Assembly: GCF_009728835.1 (NCBI RefSeq)
Contig: NZ_CP033455.1
Coordinates: 1,376,548 to 1,440,547 of the forward strand
DNA length: 64,000 bases
Direction of reading: 5' to 3'
Origin: Ehrlichia ruminantium
GTDB taxonomy: Bacteria > Pseudomonadota > Alphaproteobacteria > Rickettsiales > Anaplasmataceae
In this document: piece after piece, positions 20,431-31,909 of the stretch
Numbering within the stretch: the first letter of the stretch is position 1
Layout of the letters: each line of letters starts with the position of its first letter
The notes under the pieces: generated by a model
Databases searched by the model: none
What the model was told of the DNA's origin: nothing
What the model saw: the letters and a program-made list of their open reading frames with translations, nothing else
Made by a program: the position numbers and the translations under genes

Positions 20431-21618
20431 AACTCGTTTCTAATAATAAATATCTTCATAAGAACAAAGAAAGCTAATCATTCTTAATATCAATTGTCAA
20501 GATTTAAAATCATCATACACAATCCGTCAAATGCTACTTAAAATTGTATTAGCATAGTACAGGTAATGTTACTAAAGATTATAGGAAACTTCATTTCAAT
20601 CAGGCCAAGAGCTTCGTTTACTATAACTAAAATACTATAAATATGTATGTCAAAACCCAACAATTAAACTTCAACATGATATAGTACTTGATATGTTAAA
20701 TTACAATAAGTAACAAAAAATATCCTCTATTCAAAAGATTTTAATAATCCACACATTTCTCAGTATACCGTAATTTTTGGCATACTATTCCTATAACCAA
20801 GATTTTGCTTAAAATACAAAGCTCATATGATTTTTCATTACTAAACGTGTCGACATAAAATAAAAACATCATCAATTATGTGTGATATTCATTACATTAG
20901 CTATCAAATTGTCATAGTAACAATAATTCAATATACAATAACCAGCATTTTAACTACAGTAACACATAAAAATACACTTTATAGCTTTGAATACAAAATT
21001 GAAAATTAGTATCAATTCACAATCAAAAATTATCTATAAACATAAAAGTGCTAATAATGTTCATTACCATAGAATCACAAAAATTCTATCGTTATTTTCA
21101 TAAAATACTCACTAGTATAGACTAGACAATACAGTAAATAATACATATACAAACATTACCCTATATAGGATAAAATTTTCCAGTATTAACTATTATACAA
21201 TACATGAAACATTTTTCATAAGAAACAACTACTTTTTAACATATATAAAATAGTTATTGATTAATAACCAATATATATGGATAATAAAATTACACTCATA
21301 TCATTACATAGCAAGCTACTATATACCTTGATATAAATAATAATTTACTATCATATATTTCTCTATTAATTAGAGCATTACATTACATATACTTGCAAAA
21401 AATCTGTTTACCATTAATAAAATCAACTTACAATTTGAGATAATTTTTCTATCAATCAAAGATAATTTTAATAATTGTAAAACATATATTCTACTTAGCA
21501 GAAACTAAATAATAAATATTATTACACTAAAAAAGCTTATCATTATTATATGAAACACATATTATCTATAAGCATCAAACAATAAACTACTGATACTAGT
21601 AAAAAACATTACCGTTAT
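20431..21618. other. Non-coding spacer, nothing recognised
   Basis: About 1.2 kb between bioD and recA. It is very AT-rich with no protein-like frame, no clear tandem array and no RNA gene that I can identify. Confidence 0.55.
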
Positions 21619-22290
21619 TTATAAGATAAAATCAATTATATCACTTGAACTATTTTGCCATGAGTTAATACTATTACTAACATACTGGTGAATATATACT
21701 AATTTACCTGTATACTCATAAATAAATTTTACTATATCACTAACATTAGTATCAGTTTTATTATTAACACTTAGGATAACCTTTACATTCATATCATCCA
21801 ATACTTTAAGTGCTGTCAATGTATGACTAACACTACCCAAATAAGAACCTACAACTAAGATCACTTTAATATTCAAGTCTTGCATTAACTCCAAGCAAGT
21901 TTTTTGATCCGTAATAGGGGACATTACACCACCTACACCTTCTATTAATAAATAATCTACACATTGATTAATATTTTCATAACAGAATGCTAAAATTTCA
22001 TTATAATCTAATTCAATATTTTCTAACTTAGCAGCTATATTAGGAGCATGAGCATAAGACAGTCTCCACGGAGAAGTTTTATTTATATTATGAATATTAC
22101 AATCTAAACCTAAACTACATAATATTTTACCTGTATCGCTATCCATAACTTCCATATCATTCCAGCCACTTATTACAGGTTTTATTGCATGTACTACTCT
22201 ACAATTTTTTCGTAAATGCCAGCATAGTGCTGTAGTAATAAAAGTTTTACCTATACCCGTACCACAAGATGTAATAAAATAAGCTGACAT
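21619..22290 (-). CDS. bioD: Dethiobiotin synthetase BioD
   Basis: Closes the ureido ring from diaminopelargonic acid, CO2 and ATP in the penultimate step of biotin synthesis. Its 223 residues begin with the P-loop TSCGTGIGKTFITTALCWHL, followed by the Lys-containing KPVISGWND block near residue 37 and the second conserved segment LLIEGVGGVMSPI near residue 114. Length is normal. Start is ATG at 22288-22290. No other biotin gene is adjacent; the pathway genes are scattered. It is divergent from ftsY, 86 bases away. Confidence 0.92.
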   Translation of the reverse strand: MSAYFITSCGTGIGKTFITTALCWHLRKNCRVVHAIKPVISGWNDMEVMDSDTGKILCSLGLDCNIHNINKTSPWRLSYAHAPNIAAKLENIELDYNEILAFCYENINQCVDYLLIEGVGGVMSPITDQKTCLELMQDLNIKVILVVGSYLGSVSHTLTALKVLDDMNVKVILSVNNKTDTNVSDIVKFIYEYTGKLVYIHQYVSNSINSWQNSSSDIIDFIL

Positions 22291-22376
22291 TTAGTATAGC
22301 GAACAATATAATTTAACCCAATATACTAATAGAAATTTAATTCTCAACAATAAAAAATACTAAGGAAATTATAGAT

Positions 22377-23306
22377 ATGACAAACAATCAAGGATTTTTC
22401 AGCAATATAAAAAAGAGTTTATTTAAAACTTCATCTAAATTAAGTGATGGCATTAAAAAAATTTTTTCCAACAGTAAAAAAGTTGACCAAGAAACCCTAG
22501 AGGAACTAAAAGAATTACTAATTACAGCAGACATTGGATATGAAAACGCATCGCTACTCACAAAAAAAATTGCAGAAACAAAATTCGATGAGGTAACAGA
22601 TTACACAATAAAACAAAAATTAGCAGAAGAAATAGAAAATATTCTATTACAAGTTGAAAAACCTTTTTTGATAACAAAAAAACCACATGTAGTTATGATA
22701 TGTGGCACTAATGGAAATGGTAAAACAACTACAGTAGGTAAATTAGCTTATAAATTCAAGAATAGTGGAAAAAGTGTACTAGTTGCAGCATGTGATACAT
22801 TTCGTGCAGCAGCTACAGAACAACTAATAGTATGGTCACAAAAAGTAGATTTTCCCATTGTCACAAGCACACAAGGATCAGATGCAGCAAGTGTAGCATA
22901 TCAAGCCATGCAACAAGCTTTAAATAACAATATAGATATTTTACTCGTAGATACAGCTGGAAGATTGCATAACTACAAAAATCTAATGGAAGAATTGGCA
23001 AAAATTAAACGGATTATAGGTAAGCATGACAATGAAGCACCACATGATGTAATTTTAATATTGGATGCAACAACTGGACAAAATGCTATCAATCAAGTTG
23101 AAGTTTTTTCGCAATTCGTTGATATTAGTGGCTTAATTATAACAAAACTAGATGGTACAGCAAAAGGTGGAGTAGTAATACGGATAGCACAAAAACATAA
23201 ACTGAAAATTCATGCAATAGGAATAGGAGAACAGGTAGAAGATTTGAAAGATTTTTCTGCCAAAGAGTTTACTGTAGGACTTCTTAACATGGACAGTATT
23301 GTATAA
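22377..23306 (+). CDS. ftsY: Signal recognition particle receptor FtsY
   Basis: GTPase that docks SRP-bound ribosomes at the membrane. The 309-residue protein has a short basic N-terminus (little of the long acidic A domain of E. coli), a helical N domain, then the G domain: GTNGNGKTTTVGKLA near residue 109, DTFRAAATEQL near 139, LLVDTAGRLHN near 191 and TKLDGTAKGG near 257. The short length is usual for alphaproteobacterial intracellular species. Start ATG is at 22377. Confidence 0.95.
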   Translation: MTNNQGFFSNIKKSLFKTSSKLSDGIKKIFSNSKKVDQETLEELKELLITADIGYENASLLTKKIAETKFDEVTDYTIKQKLAEEIENILLQVEKPFLITKKPHVVMICGTNGNGKTTTVGKLAYKFKNSGKSVLVAACDTFRAAATEQLIVWSQKVDFPIVTSTQGSDAASVAYQAMQQALNNNIDILLVDTAGRLHNYKNLMEELAKIKRIIGKHDNEAPHDVILILDATTGQNAINQVEVFSQFVDISGLIITKLDGTAKGGVVIRIAQKHKLKIHAIGIGEQVEDLKDFSAKEFTVGLLNMDSIV

Positions 23307-23552
23307 AACAAAAAAATACACTTAACATAATCAATTGCTTTAGAAATACACAAAAAATATGAGATAATAATTCAGAATACAATAAATTTATGCGAAACAA
23401 GAAAATAAACTAGAGTACTAAATATTTGATAACATAACTAATATTCAAGTACAGAATTCTTTATTTTATTCATTTAACAATAAAGACTACTAACTTCCAT
23501 ACAATATAAACATCATCTATTTTGTTCACAACTCAAGCAAATACTTTCCATA

Positions 23553-25001
23553 TTATACAAAAAATCCAGATTGTTTATCATATAAATACAGTTTTTCCAT
23601 TTTCACTACATTTACATTACTTCTATCTAACTCTAAAAGTAATTGATTTACATGATCATTAGTGACTGTACCGCTATGCTTCACATAAAACCTACAACAT
23701 ATTTGATCAACATAAGAAAGATTCACAACCGCAGATTCATCTGGCCAAATTTCCAATCCTTTACTATGAATTAATACAAGCTCTAATTGTTCATGTTTTA
23801 CATCCTGTAAATTAACCACTAACTGATTACAATTCAAGTCCATAGAATCACAACTAACAGTTACATCAACACCAACTAATATTTTTTCATGATAAGATGG
23901 TTGATATATGTATGGTACACTTGTTACATCCATACTACGTTTAATATCTAATACAGATTTTTGTATATGAGAAGGAGACCGTCCAAAATTTTCAATCACT
24001 GCTCTAGCAAAATCCATAGTAGACACTTTTTCTTTACTAACACCATCTTGGTAAATATCTGCTGTATGTACTCCATCCTCTAAAGTTTTAAGAAATGCAT
24101 TATAAATTAATTCCGCTTCATTAAACTTCTTTAAATAAATTAACATCTGCAATGCAGCATTCAATAGTCCAGAAGGATTTGCAATATTTTTGCCAGCTAT
24201 ATCTGGAGCTGACCCATGTACAGCTTCAAACATTGCATAATTATCTCCTATATTAGCACTTCCTGCAAGACCAATTGACCCAGACAATTCAGCAACTATA
24301 TCAGAAACAATATCACCATATAAATTAGTAGTTACTATAACATCAAAATTTTCTGGATTAGTAGCCACCTTTGCCATACCAATGTCAACAATATAGTGAT
24401 CAGAGATAATATCAGGATAACTTTCTGCAATTTTTGAGAAAGACTTATGAAATATACCATCTGTCATTTTCATAATATTATCTTTCACTAAACACGTAAC
24501 CTTTTTTCTATTATGAATTACGGCATATTGAAATGCATAATTACATATCCTTTCTGATCCTGATCTTGTGATCACCTTTGAACACTGATACGTATCACTA
24601 GTTAATCTGTGTTCTATACCAGTGTAAGTATCTTCTTCATTTTCTCTAATTATTACCACATTTAAATTAGGATATTTCGTTTTAATTACAGGGTGATAAG
24701 AAATACATGGCCTAATATTTGCATATAACCCTAACTTTTTTCTTAACGTAACATTCAAGCTTTTATGTCCTTGTCCCTGTGGCGTCATAGTAGGAGATTT
24801 TAGCAATACTTTAGTCCTACGGATAGAATCCCAAGAAGAAGGAGCAATACCACAAGACCATTCTTTCTTATACAAATTGTGCCCTAGTTCTATAGTCTCT
24901 ATAACCAAACCTGATTCTGCTTCACTCAAAATTAAAAGTACAGCCTCCATGATTTCTGGGCCAATACCATCTCCATAAGCAACTGTTATCGGAATTGACA
25001 T
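23553..25001 (-). CDS. icd: Isocitrate dehydrogenase
   Basis: TCA-cycle enzyme that oxidatively decarboxylates isocitrate to 2-oxoglutarate. The 482-residue protein is the long form typical of Rickettsiales, with a C-terminal extension of about 130 residues beyond the catalytic core. Core motifs are YGDGIGPEIMEAV at the N-terminus, LRKKLGLYANIRPC with substrate-binding Arg residues near 86, IIRENEEDTYTGIEH near 115, TTNLYGDIVSDI near 222 and EAVHGSAPDIAGK near 257. An AAGGAAA ribosome site precedes the ATG at 24999-25001. The usual cofactor of this form is NADP; that part is inferred. Confidence 0.94.
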   Translation of the reverse strand: MSIPITVAYGDGIGPEIMEAVLLILSEAESGLVIETIELGHNLYKKEWSCGIAPSSWDSIRRTKVLLKSPTMTPQGQGHKSLNVTLRKKLGLYANIRPCISYHPVIKTKYPNLNVVIIRENEEDTYTGIEHRLTSDTYQCSKVITRSGSERICNYAFQYAVIHNRKKVTCLVKDNIMKMTDGIFHKSFSKIAESYPDIISDHYIVDIGMAKVATNPENFDVIVTTNLYGDIVSDIVAELSGSIGLAGSANIGDNYAMFEAVHGSAPDIAGKNIANPSGLLNAALQMLIYLKKFNEAELIYNAFLKTLEDGVHTADIYQDGVSKEKVSTMDFARAVIENFGRSPSHIQKSVLDIKRSMDVTSVPYIYQPSYHEKILVGVDVTVSCDSMDLNCNQLVVNLQDVKHEQLELVLIHSKGLEIWPDESAVVNLSYVDQICCRFYVKHSGTVTNDHVNQLLLELDRSNVNVVKMEKLYLYDKQSGFFV

Positions 25002-25637
25002 TATTCTATTTCCTTATTTAATATAAAGTTTCATACACTCAAATCTACAAGTCATTATATAATTAACATAAGATCAAACACAACAAGAATATAATAAAAC
25101 TAACACAAAGTAATCATAAAAACGCAAACCATCTTATTGGTGTTTTCTTTCACTAATAAAAATTACACATTAGAAAACTATATAAATTTTTTAACAAGCT
25201 ACTTACAAAACAGTACCAATAGAACAAAAACACATTATCTTATACTATAAAAGTAAATTATATTATTAAATACAATATCTAGTAATATTATTTGCTATAC
25301 TGCACTTAAAAAAAAACTAGCAGATACAAATACAAAGAATTTCAACCTAACAATTTTAATATAGAAAAATTTATAATAAGTTAGATTAGCACAACTATAG
25401 AGTATTTCTAAATTACATTATAAAAATATAATTAAGCATGTTAATCAATATAATTTACAACTATCAGAGCTACAGGACATATCAAAGTAAAACAATAACC
25501 TATGTAACTACAAAATATTTATCACTATAATTAATAGCCTATGTAATTTCAAATAGCTTTTATAGAAAACATACTTCAATAATATTATGAAAGTATAGAA
25601 AGCAATGCTATAATGCAAATTTTAAAATGTCTGTATT
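25002..25637. other. Non-coding spacer between divergent icd and recJ
   Basis: About 640 bp that must hold both divergent promoters. I see no gene, no array and no distinctive operator. Confidence 0.55.
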
Positions 25638-27395
25638 ATGCTAAACTGTAACCTAGAAAACTCAGAATACATTGGAGCAACAGGAGCATTATGGAAACCA
25701 TATGATGTAAATTTAAGAGATATTTTAACAATTAAACAAAAATTTTCCATTTCTGAAATTGTCGCTAGAGTATTATCTGCAAGAAAAATTAATATAGAAG
25801 AAATCAGTGACTTTTTATATCCTACACTTAAAACATCTTTACCCAATCCTTTTCATATGATAGATATGGACAAGGCAATACATAGAATCTGTAATGCAAT
25901 ACATAACCAAGAAAACATAGTAATTTTTGGAGATTATGATGTAGATGGAGCAACATCTTCTGCATTAATAAAACAATATCTATCATACATAGGGGTAACA
26001 ACAACTATATACATACCAGATCGCATATGTGAAGGATATGGACCAAATACACAAGCTTTACTAAAATTAAAAGAAGCAGGAAACAGTTTATGCATCACTG
26101 TAGATTGTGGTACTATCGCACACGAACCAATATCTGCAGCAAAATCAGTAAATCTTGATGTGATAGTAATAGACCATCACATAGGAATTAACACTTTACC
26201 AGATGCAGTTGCGGTAATTAATCCTAATCGGTTAGATGAAACATCACCCTACACATACTTAGCTGGAGTTGGTGTATCTTTTTTAATGTTAGTAGCACTA
26301 CACAAAACTTTAAAAGAACAAGGCTTTTTTAAAGATAATCAAGAACCAAATTTAATAAACTATTTAGATCTAGTAGCATTGGGAACTGTTTGCGACGTAA
26401 TGCCTATTACAGGACTAAATAGAACTTTTGTAAAACAAGGTCTAAAAGTCATGACAACAAGACAAAACTTAGGCCTCAAAATTCTATCTGACATAATCGG
26501 ATTAGAAGAAAAACCAAATATTTATCAATTAGGGTTTAACATAGGACCACATATAAACGCAGGAGGAAGAGTAGGTAATGCTAGCCTGGGAGCAAGATTA
26601 CTGTCAACCAACTGTGAAGAAGAAGCGTTAGAAATTTCAGAAAAACTACAAAACTTTAATTTAGAAAGAAAAACACTAGAACAACAAAGTTTTAATGAAG
26701 CAGTAGAACAAATAGAAACTAATACAGAATCAACTAACGTCATTATTGCCATAGGAAATTGGCATCCAGGAATAATAGGTATTGTTGCAGGTAGATTAAA
26801 AGATAAATTCTTCTTACCAAGTATAGTAATATCACTTGAAAATGGTATTGGCAAAGCAAGTGCTAGATCAATCCCAGATGTAGATCTAGGTGCAGCCATT
26901 TTAGAAGCAAAATCCTTAGGAATAATTATCGAAGGAGGAGGGCATGCTATGGCTGCAGGATTTTCAATAGAAGAAAACAAAATTAAAATATTACATGATT
27001 TCTTATCACAAAAATTTCATAATATTAACAAACAAAAAATACTTAAAGTAGATGGAATTGTCACAGCAGAAGCTATAAACTTAAAATTATGGAAAGAGTT
27101 ACAGTGTTTAGAACCATTCGGCATAGGTAATCCTGAGCCGAGATTTATTTTAACAAACATCAGAATAAAAAATCCAGAAGTTATAGGAGATAGCCACATA
27201 AGATGTTTAATTTATGATAATAAAACCTTTATCAAAGGAATTTGTTTTAGATGCATCAACACAGAATTAGGTGCTACCTTACTACAACGAACTACTACTA
27301 CACTATTAGGTAAAATAAGTGTAAACTATTGGAAAGGCAATGAACATATACAATTTACAATAGAAGACGCCTTGCAATGCAATAGAACTATGTAG
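25638..27395 (+). CDS. recJ: Single-stranded-DNA exonuclease RecJ
   Basis: 5'-3' exonuclease of the DHH family used in recombination and mismatch repair. The 585-residue protein has the family motifs in order: IFGDYDVDGATSSALI near residue 95 (metal-binding Asp residues), TVDCGTIAHEPI near 153, VIVIDHHIG near 176, GPHINAGGRVGNASLGARLL near 302 and GGGHAMAAGF near 436 in the DHHA1 domain, then a C-terminal OB-fold region. Start ATG is at 25638. Length is normal. Confidence 0.95.
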   Translation: MLNCNLENSEYIGATGALWKPYDVNLRDILTIKQKFSISEIVARVLSARKINIEEISDFLYPTLKTSLPNPFHMIDMDKAIHRICNAIHNQENIVIFGDYDVDGATSSALIKQYLSYIGVTTTIYIPDRICEGYGPNTQALLKLKEAGNSLCITVDCGTIAHEPISAAKSVNLDVIVIDHHIGINTLPDAVAVINPNRLDETSPYTYLAGVGVSFLMLVALHKTLKEQGFFKDNQEPNLINYLDLVALGTVCDVMPITGLNRTFVKQGLKVMTTRQNLGLKILSDIIGLEEKPNIYQLGFNIGPHINAGGRVGNASLGARLLSTNCEEEALEISEKLQNFNLERKTLEQQSFNEAVEQIETNTESTNVIIAIGNWHPGIIGIVAGRLKDKFFLPSIVISLENGIGKASARSIPDVDLGAAILEAKSLGIIIEGGGHAMAAGFSIEENKIKILHDFLSQKFHNINKQKILKVDGIVTAEAINLKLWKELQCLEPFGIGNPEPRFILTNIRIKNPEVIGDSHIRCLIYDNKTFIKGICFRCINTELGATLLQRTTTTLLGKISVNYWKGNEHIQFTIEDALQCNRTM

Positions 27396-28249
27396 AATCA
27401 TCAGTGTTAATCATAATGGCTTTCAGTACAAAAAAACAAAAACTTAGTAACAAATGTCCTCACGCAGATATCCAAGAAATATACTATCTATGGCAATCCT
27501 TCCTAGACATATAAACACTAACCTAAGCATTAGTTCATAGAATAAATACTAATAAAAAACAAATACAAACTCTTGATAATATGCTAAGAGTTAGTAATAT
27601 ACACAAGCATAATTAAAATAGAGAATAATCCTGTAATGTTAACTACAGAACAGATAAATTACTAAAGACAACTAGTAAAACAATTACATTATAAGTTAAA
27701 TATTATTCTATATTCATTACATTAATAAAGTCTATAACTATACTAAAACTAATACATAAAAATCCTAATGCTTATTAGTATACTAAGCTCAATAGACTCT
27801 TGCATAAACATATTCAATAAATACCTATTTAAATTGTACTTTTACTTAGTCAATCACCACAGATATTGTATACACTCATTGGTTTACTTCTATAATGTAC
27901 AACAAATTAGCCATAACTTAGAATAGAACCACAATATATTTCCTGATATAACTAGATAGTATATTTAGACATTTAGTTAGTTATATTTGATAACATTAAT
28001 CATTAATATAACAACTAAAGGTACATATCAAATTATCCATACATACCACACACATAATATTTTAGCTATACTATTCTGTAATATAGTATAACACTGAACA
28101 AAAAATACAGTAAACTGGCATAACAATTTATTTACATCCTATTTAAACAATCAAAAAATTTATAGCATGTTCATAAAACTAATACGATACTATAGGATCA
28201 TATAAACATTTTTTTTATTGCTCTAACAATTCAGGTATAACATTAAGAA
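27396..28249. other. Non-coding spacer, one 32-aa frame of doubtful status
   Basis: 850 bp between recJ and the CCA/poly(A) polymerase gene. A 32-residue plus-strand frame (27416-27514) begins 21 bases after recJ and has a slightly protein-like N-terminus (MAFSTKKQKLSNKCPHADI). It is too short for me to support as a gene and may be a relic. Nothing else was seen. Confidence 0.5.
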
Positions 28250-29443
28250 ATGCTAAATAACTTTATCTACAATAACAACATACTATTAATCATTAATGCA
28301 ATAAAAAGATATCAAGGAGAAATTAGACTAGTAGGTGGGTGCGTAAGAGATAGTATTTTAAAAAGACAAACCATAGACATTGATTTTGCAACTACTCTAT
28401 TACCTAATCAAATAATTGACGCTTTAAATGTAGCACATATTAAAGCCATACCAACTGGAATTAAGCATGGAACAATAACGGCAATTATCAATGGCACAGC
28501 ATATGAAATTACTACATTGAGATCTGATATATATTGTGACGGCAGACACGCTAAGGTGAAATTTACAAACAATTGGAAACAAGATGCTTCTAGACGAGAT
28601 TTTACTTTCAACGCACTATATTGTGATGAAAAAGGAATCGTATATGATTATTTCTCAGGAGTTCAAGATCTAAAAAATAGACAATTAAATTTCATAGGAG
28701 ATCCAGAAATTAGAATACAAGAGGATTATTTACGGATCTTGAGAGCATTTAGATTCTATGCTTCTATATGTAGTCAGAGTAAATTAAGTGACATTATAAT
28801 ACATTCTTGTACAAAATATGCACCATGTATAAATAAGTTATCCAGAGAACGTATCCATGATGAATTCGCTAAACTCTTATCATGCACAAATGTAGCTAAC
28901 ACACTTAAAGTTATGCAAGAGTGTAATGTATTACAAAAAATAATTCCATTTGAAGTGATACCAGATATAACATCGTCTGATATAATATCAAACACTGAAC
29001 CAATAGTAAAACTTGCTGCTCTATTAAGAACCAACAAAAGTGAATTTTCAATAGATAAAATCAGACATTCATTATGCCTATCAAAGGCTGATACAAAAGT
29101 ACTTTTATCCTTAGTAAATAGTAACTTAGAATTTCCATTATCAATCGTTAACCAACAGAAACATATAAACAAGCTTGGCAAAGCAATATATTGTAATATT
29201 ATTAAAATAGCACATGCAGAATTAACTTTAAGTGAACATGAGCTGACACAATATATAGAATATGCTGATAAATTTGTAGCACCTGAGTTTCCATTATCTG
29301 GAAAAGATTTTTTAGCAATCGGGTATAAAGAAGGAAAGCAGTTAGGAGATATTTTAAAAAAGCTTAGAAACTTATGGGAAGATAATTCGTACCAATTAAC
29401 AAAATCTCAATTATTAGAATATGGAAAAAAACTGTTAGAATAG
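28250..29443 (+). CDS. CCA tRNA nucleotidyltransferase / poly(A) polymerase family protein
   Basis: Class II nucleotidyltransferase of the CCA-adding and poly(A) polymerase family. The 397-residue protein shows RLVGGCVRDSIL near residue 26, the catalytic Asp pair in IDIDFATT near 43, the RRDFTFNALY motif near 117 and DPEIRIQEDYLRILRAFRF near 155. A single enzyme of this family is usual in Ehrlichia and most likely adds CCA, although tRNA-Ser in this window already encodes CCA. Genome annotations often call it pcnB or cca; sequence alone does not separate the two. Start ATG is at 28250. Confidence 0.9.
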   Translation: MLNNFIYNNNILLIINAIKRYQGEIRLVGGCVRDSILKRQTIDIDFATTLLPNQIIDALNVAHIKAIPTGIKHGTITAIINGTAYEITTLRSDIYCDGRHAKVKFTNNWKQDASRRDFTFNALYCDEKGIVYDYFSGVQDLKNRQLNFIGDPEIRIQEDYLRILRAFRFYASICSQSKLSDIIIHSCTKYAPCINKLSRERIHDEFAKLLSCTNVANTLKVMQECNVLQKIIPFEVIPDITSSDIISNTEPIVKLAALLRTNKSEFSIDKIRHSLCLSKADTKVLLSLVNSNLEFPLSIVNQQKHINKLGKAIYCNIIKIAHAELTLSEHELTQYIEYADKFVAPEFPLSGKDFLAIGYKEGKQLGDILKKLRNLWEDNSYQLTKSQLLEYGKKLLE

Positions 29444-30363
29444 GTAATGAAAATATTACATGTTTTTAATATTCCAATAGCTTTCTAATTTCTTTGCTTA
29501 CTTTAAAATGTATGGCCAAATAACATAAGTCCTATTTTAATATTATAAAATTTCGTTACATAAATTAAGTATCATTAATAATTTAATTCCTAACCACACT
29601 ATATAACAGATAAATCAAAAACACCTCTACATAATTTTGAAGAAGTATCTTACTTCATAGATTAACAAGTATTATAATTTTAGTTGAATTAACTATAGAA
29701 ACCCGTATATAGTTTTACATTACCTAATATACAAAACTAGATTTCATAATATACAATGTCACTAATTTCTTCAGTTAATCTCCAATAATACTTCTAAAAA
29801 ACTATAAAACTAATTATACAATTATATATACGTTAGTTGACACAGCTACAACACTACACATAATTAGAAAATATCATGTATTCCTTCAAAAATATTGCAA
29901 TACTTTAACCTCATTTTATTATATTAACTATAAACTAGATAGAATCATTAAAATATTCTTCTTTTAAATAAAGCTTGTTATTCCTAGTATAAACAGTCTT
30001 ACATAAACCATATGTAAAACAGGTTATTACTAATCCCCAATACAACCCTAAAAATTACACTCGCAGTAATCTACCCTAGAACCTACTAACCATATAAAAA
30101 GTTAGCTTACTGAAACAACACCACAACATTTTCTATGTACTCTAACTTTTTATACATGCAAAATATATAAGCTACAGAATACTAAACAACCTATATAGAA
30201 ATTTCACGTATCAAAAAGCTATCTACAAACATCACCACTAACTTAATGGTAGCATATTTCCACAACAGAACAACTAAAAAATATAAAAATTTAATAAAAT
30301 AATTATAAAGATTTACAATTTCAATAACTAACAAATATAAAGCTATACTTGCTAATTACCAAC
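29444..30363. other. Non-coding spacer, nothing recognised
   Basis: 920 bp between convergent genes. There is no supported frame, array or RNA gene. Confidence 0.55.
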
Positions 30364-30795
30364 TCAACACATCTTTAACGACAACAATTCATATTCACTA
30401 AAAAAGAATCTTATTTCCCTACTTGCATTATCTAAACTATCAGAACCATGGACGCAATTTGCATCTATACTCTCAGCAAAATCTGCTCTAATAGTTCCAG
30501 GACGCGCCTTTTTAGGATCAGTAGCACCCATTATTTCCCTATACAAACTTATAGCATTCTCTCCTTCTAAAACTTGAACTACTACTGGACCAGATACCAT
30601 AAAATCAATTAGTGGAACAAAAAAAGCTTGTGACCTATGTATCGCATAAAATTCTTCAGCCTGATAGCGTGTCAGTAGGCACATTTTTTGTATAACTATT
30701 TTTAGTCCTGAATTTTCTATATAAGAATTAACCTGACCAGCAATATTACGTCTGACAACATCTGGTTTTAGTATAGATAAAGTTCTTTCTAGCAA
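30364..30795 (-). CDS. ndk: Nucleoside diphosphate kinase
   Basis: Balances NTP and dNTP pools by phosphate transfer through a histidine. The 143-residue protein begins [15 protein letters not shown] and contains the active-site block [20 protein letters not shown] with the catalytic His near residue 116. The start codon is TTG (30793-30795), supported by an AGGAG ribosome site at 30803-30807 seven bases upstream and by the normal family length. It is divergent from tr1; the 237 bases between them carry a dyad. Confidence 0.95.
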   Translation of the reverse strand: MLERTLSILKPDVVRRNIAGQVNSYIENSGLKIVIQKMCLLTRYQAEEFYAIHRSQAFFVPLIDFMVSGPVVVQVLEGENAISLYREIMGATDPKKARPGTIRADFAESIDANCVHGSDSLDNASREIRFFFSEYELLSLKMC

Positions 30796-30875
30796 AATAA
30801 ATCTCCTAATTAAAATTAACTAATAAATCAGTATAAAACATACATTACATTAAGTCAAAACCCCAAGAGAAGGTG

Positions 30876-30900
30876 CATAATTGTTCGGAACTTAATTATG
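30876..30900. promoter_or_regulatory. Dyad between divergent ndk and tr1
   Basis: cataatt-gttc-g-gaac-tt-aattatg: an 11-bp interrupted palindrome around a single central base, with a 2-base bulge. It lies 80 bases upstream of ndk and about 130 bases upstream of tr1. It could be an operator or an RNA hairpin in a leader; either is inference. Confidence 0.4.
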
Positions 30901-31032
30901 TTATTTCTTACATAATAGTAAATATAAATGTTATTTTAGCATAATTAATAAGATTAATCCATTAAATAACTATTGCATTCATATTCTCTATGATTTATCT
31001 TACATAGTATTGCCTTATTATAGGAAAATGAT

Positions 31033-31635
31033 ATGTCTATACACGCGAAAAACAAAACAAATAAGTTAGATTACCCTAACGAGATGAAAGCAGAAAGCCC
31101 AATATTCGAGGGATCAATCACAGAAGATATACAAAATAATTTCAACAAAGAGAATCTAGAATCCATAGCAGTACAAAAAAGTACTACACCAAAATCTAGG
31201 CCTCACCCTGTTGATGAATGCGTTGGAAAAGAAATAAAAAGACAACGCATAATGAGAGGTATGAGTCAAAATCAACTTGCAAACAAGTTGGGTATAACTT
31301 TCCAACAAGTACAAAAATATGAAAAAGGAACAAATCGTATAGTTATTAGCAGATTATATCAACTTGCAAGTGTACTTAATGTTGAAGTAAGGGATATAAT
31401 GCTAAAACTACAAGAAGATTTAAAAAATATTTCATGTGGTAGTGATACTGCACCTATCCCTAACTTAAAGGATAATGAAGAAAAATTTGTCCCAGAATTT
31501 CATGACAATAAAATAGACAGTAAAGAGGTGTTAATGATGGTAAGGGCTTATACTTGTATTAAAAATGAGAAGGTACGTAATATAATTTATAATTTAGTCA
31601 AAGCATTATCTACAGATAATAAAACATCTGCTTAG
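31033..31635 (+). CDS. tr1: Tr1, XRE-type helix-turn-helix regulator upstream of the map1 cluster
   Basis: A 200-residue DNA-binding protein. A polar N-terminal tail of about 60 residues precedes an XRE/Cro helix-turn-helix domain (GKEIKRQRIMRGMSQNQLAN through KLGITFQQVQKYEKGTNRI, residues about 64-110). A variable charged C-terminal region follows. A gene of this type marks the upstream border of the p28/map1/p30 outer-membrane-protein locus in all Ehrlichia, and it is widely suspected, though not shown here, to regulate it. A palindromic terminator lies 57 bases downstream, so it is probably transcribed separately from the first paralog. Confidence 0.9.
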   Translation: MSIHAKNKTNKLDYPNEMKAESPIFEGSITEDIQNNFNKENLESIAVQKSTTPKSRPHPVDECVGKEIKRQRIMRGMSQNQLANKLGITFQQVQKYEKGTNRIVISRLYQLASVLNVEVRDIMLKLQEDLKNISCGSDTAPIPNLKDNEEKFVPEFHDNKIDSKEVLMMVRAYTCIKNEKVRNIIYNLVKALSTDNKTSA

Positions 31636-31692
31636 TTAAGCTTATACAGACTATAGATCTTAATTATTATGTAGATATGCATAAAAATTAAT

Positions 31693-31722
31693 AAGTATTA
31701 TATAATACTTAATTAGTTTTTT
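31693..31722 (+). terminator. Terminator after tr1
   Basis: A perfect 18-bp palindrome, aagtattatataatactt (31693-31710), extendable by a few pairs with one bulge, followed within five bases by a run of six T. This is a good candidate Rho-independent terminator despite its all-AT loop side. Confidence 0.6.
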
Positions 31723-31909
31723 ATGCATTTTAATATTATAGTAGTTACATTAATAGCACTTATAGTATATAATGCTAGGTATTACTGTGCATTATATGTT
31801 ATTAGGGACTATATATGCATGTATGTATAAAGTTGATATTTTTGACTTAAGATGTAATTTCTAGTATGCTATTATATATCTTGAGTTATATTTATATATA
31901 AATCTATTT

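Noticed and set aside
26525-26980. 151-codon minus-strand frame inside recJ
   Set aside because: Antisense shadow of the conserved RecJ motifs.
27416-27514. 32-codon frame just after recJ
   Set aside because: Too short to support without homology; kept only as a note on the spacer.
28774-29181. 135-codon minus-strand frame inside the CCA/poly(A) polymerase gene
   Set aside because: Antisense to a well-supported gene; no protein-like features.
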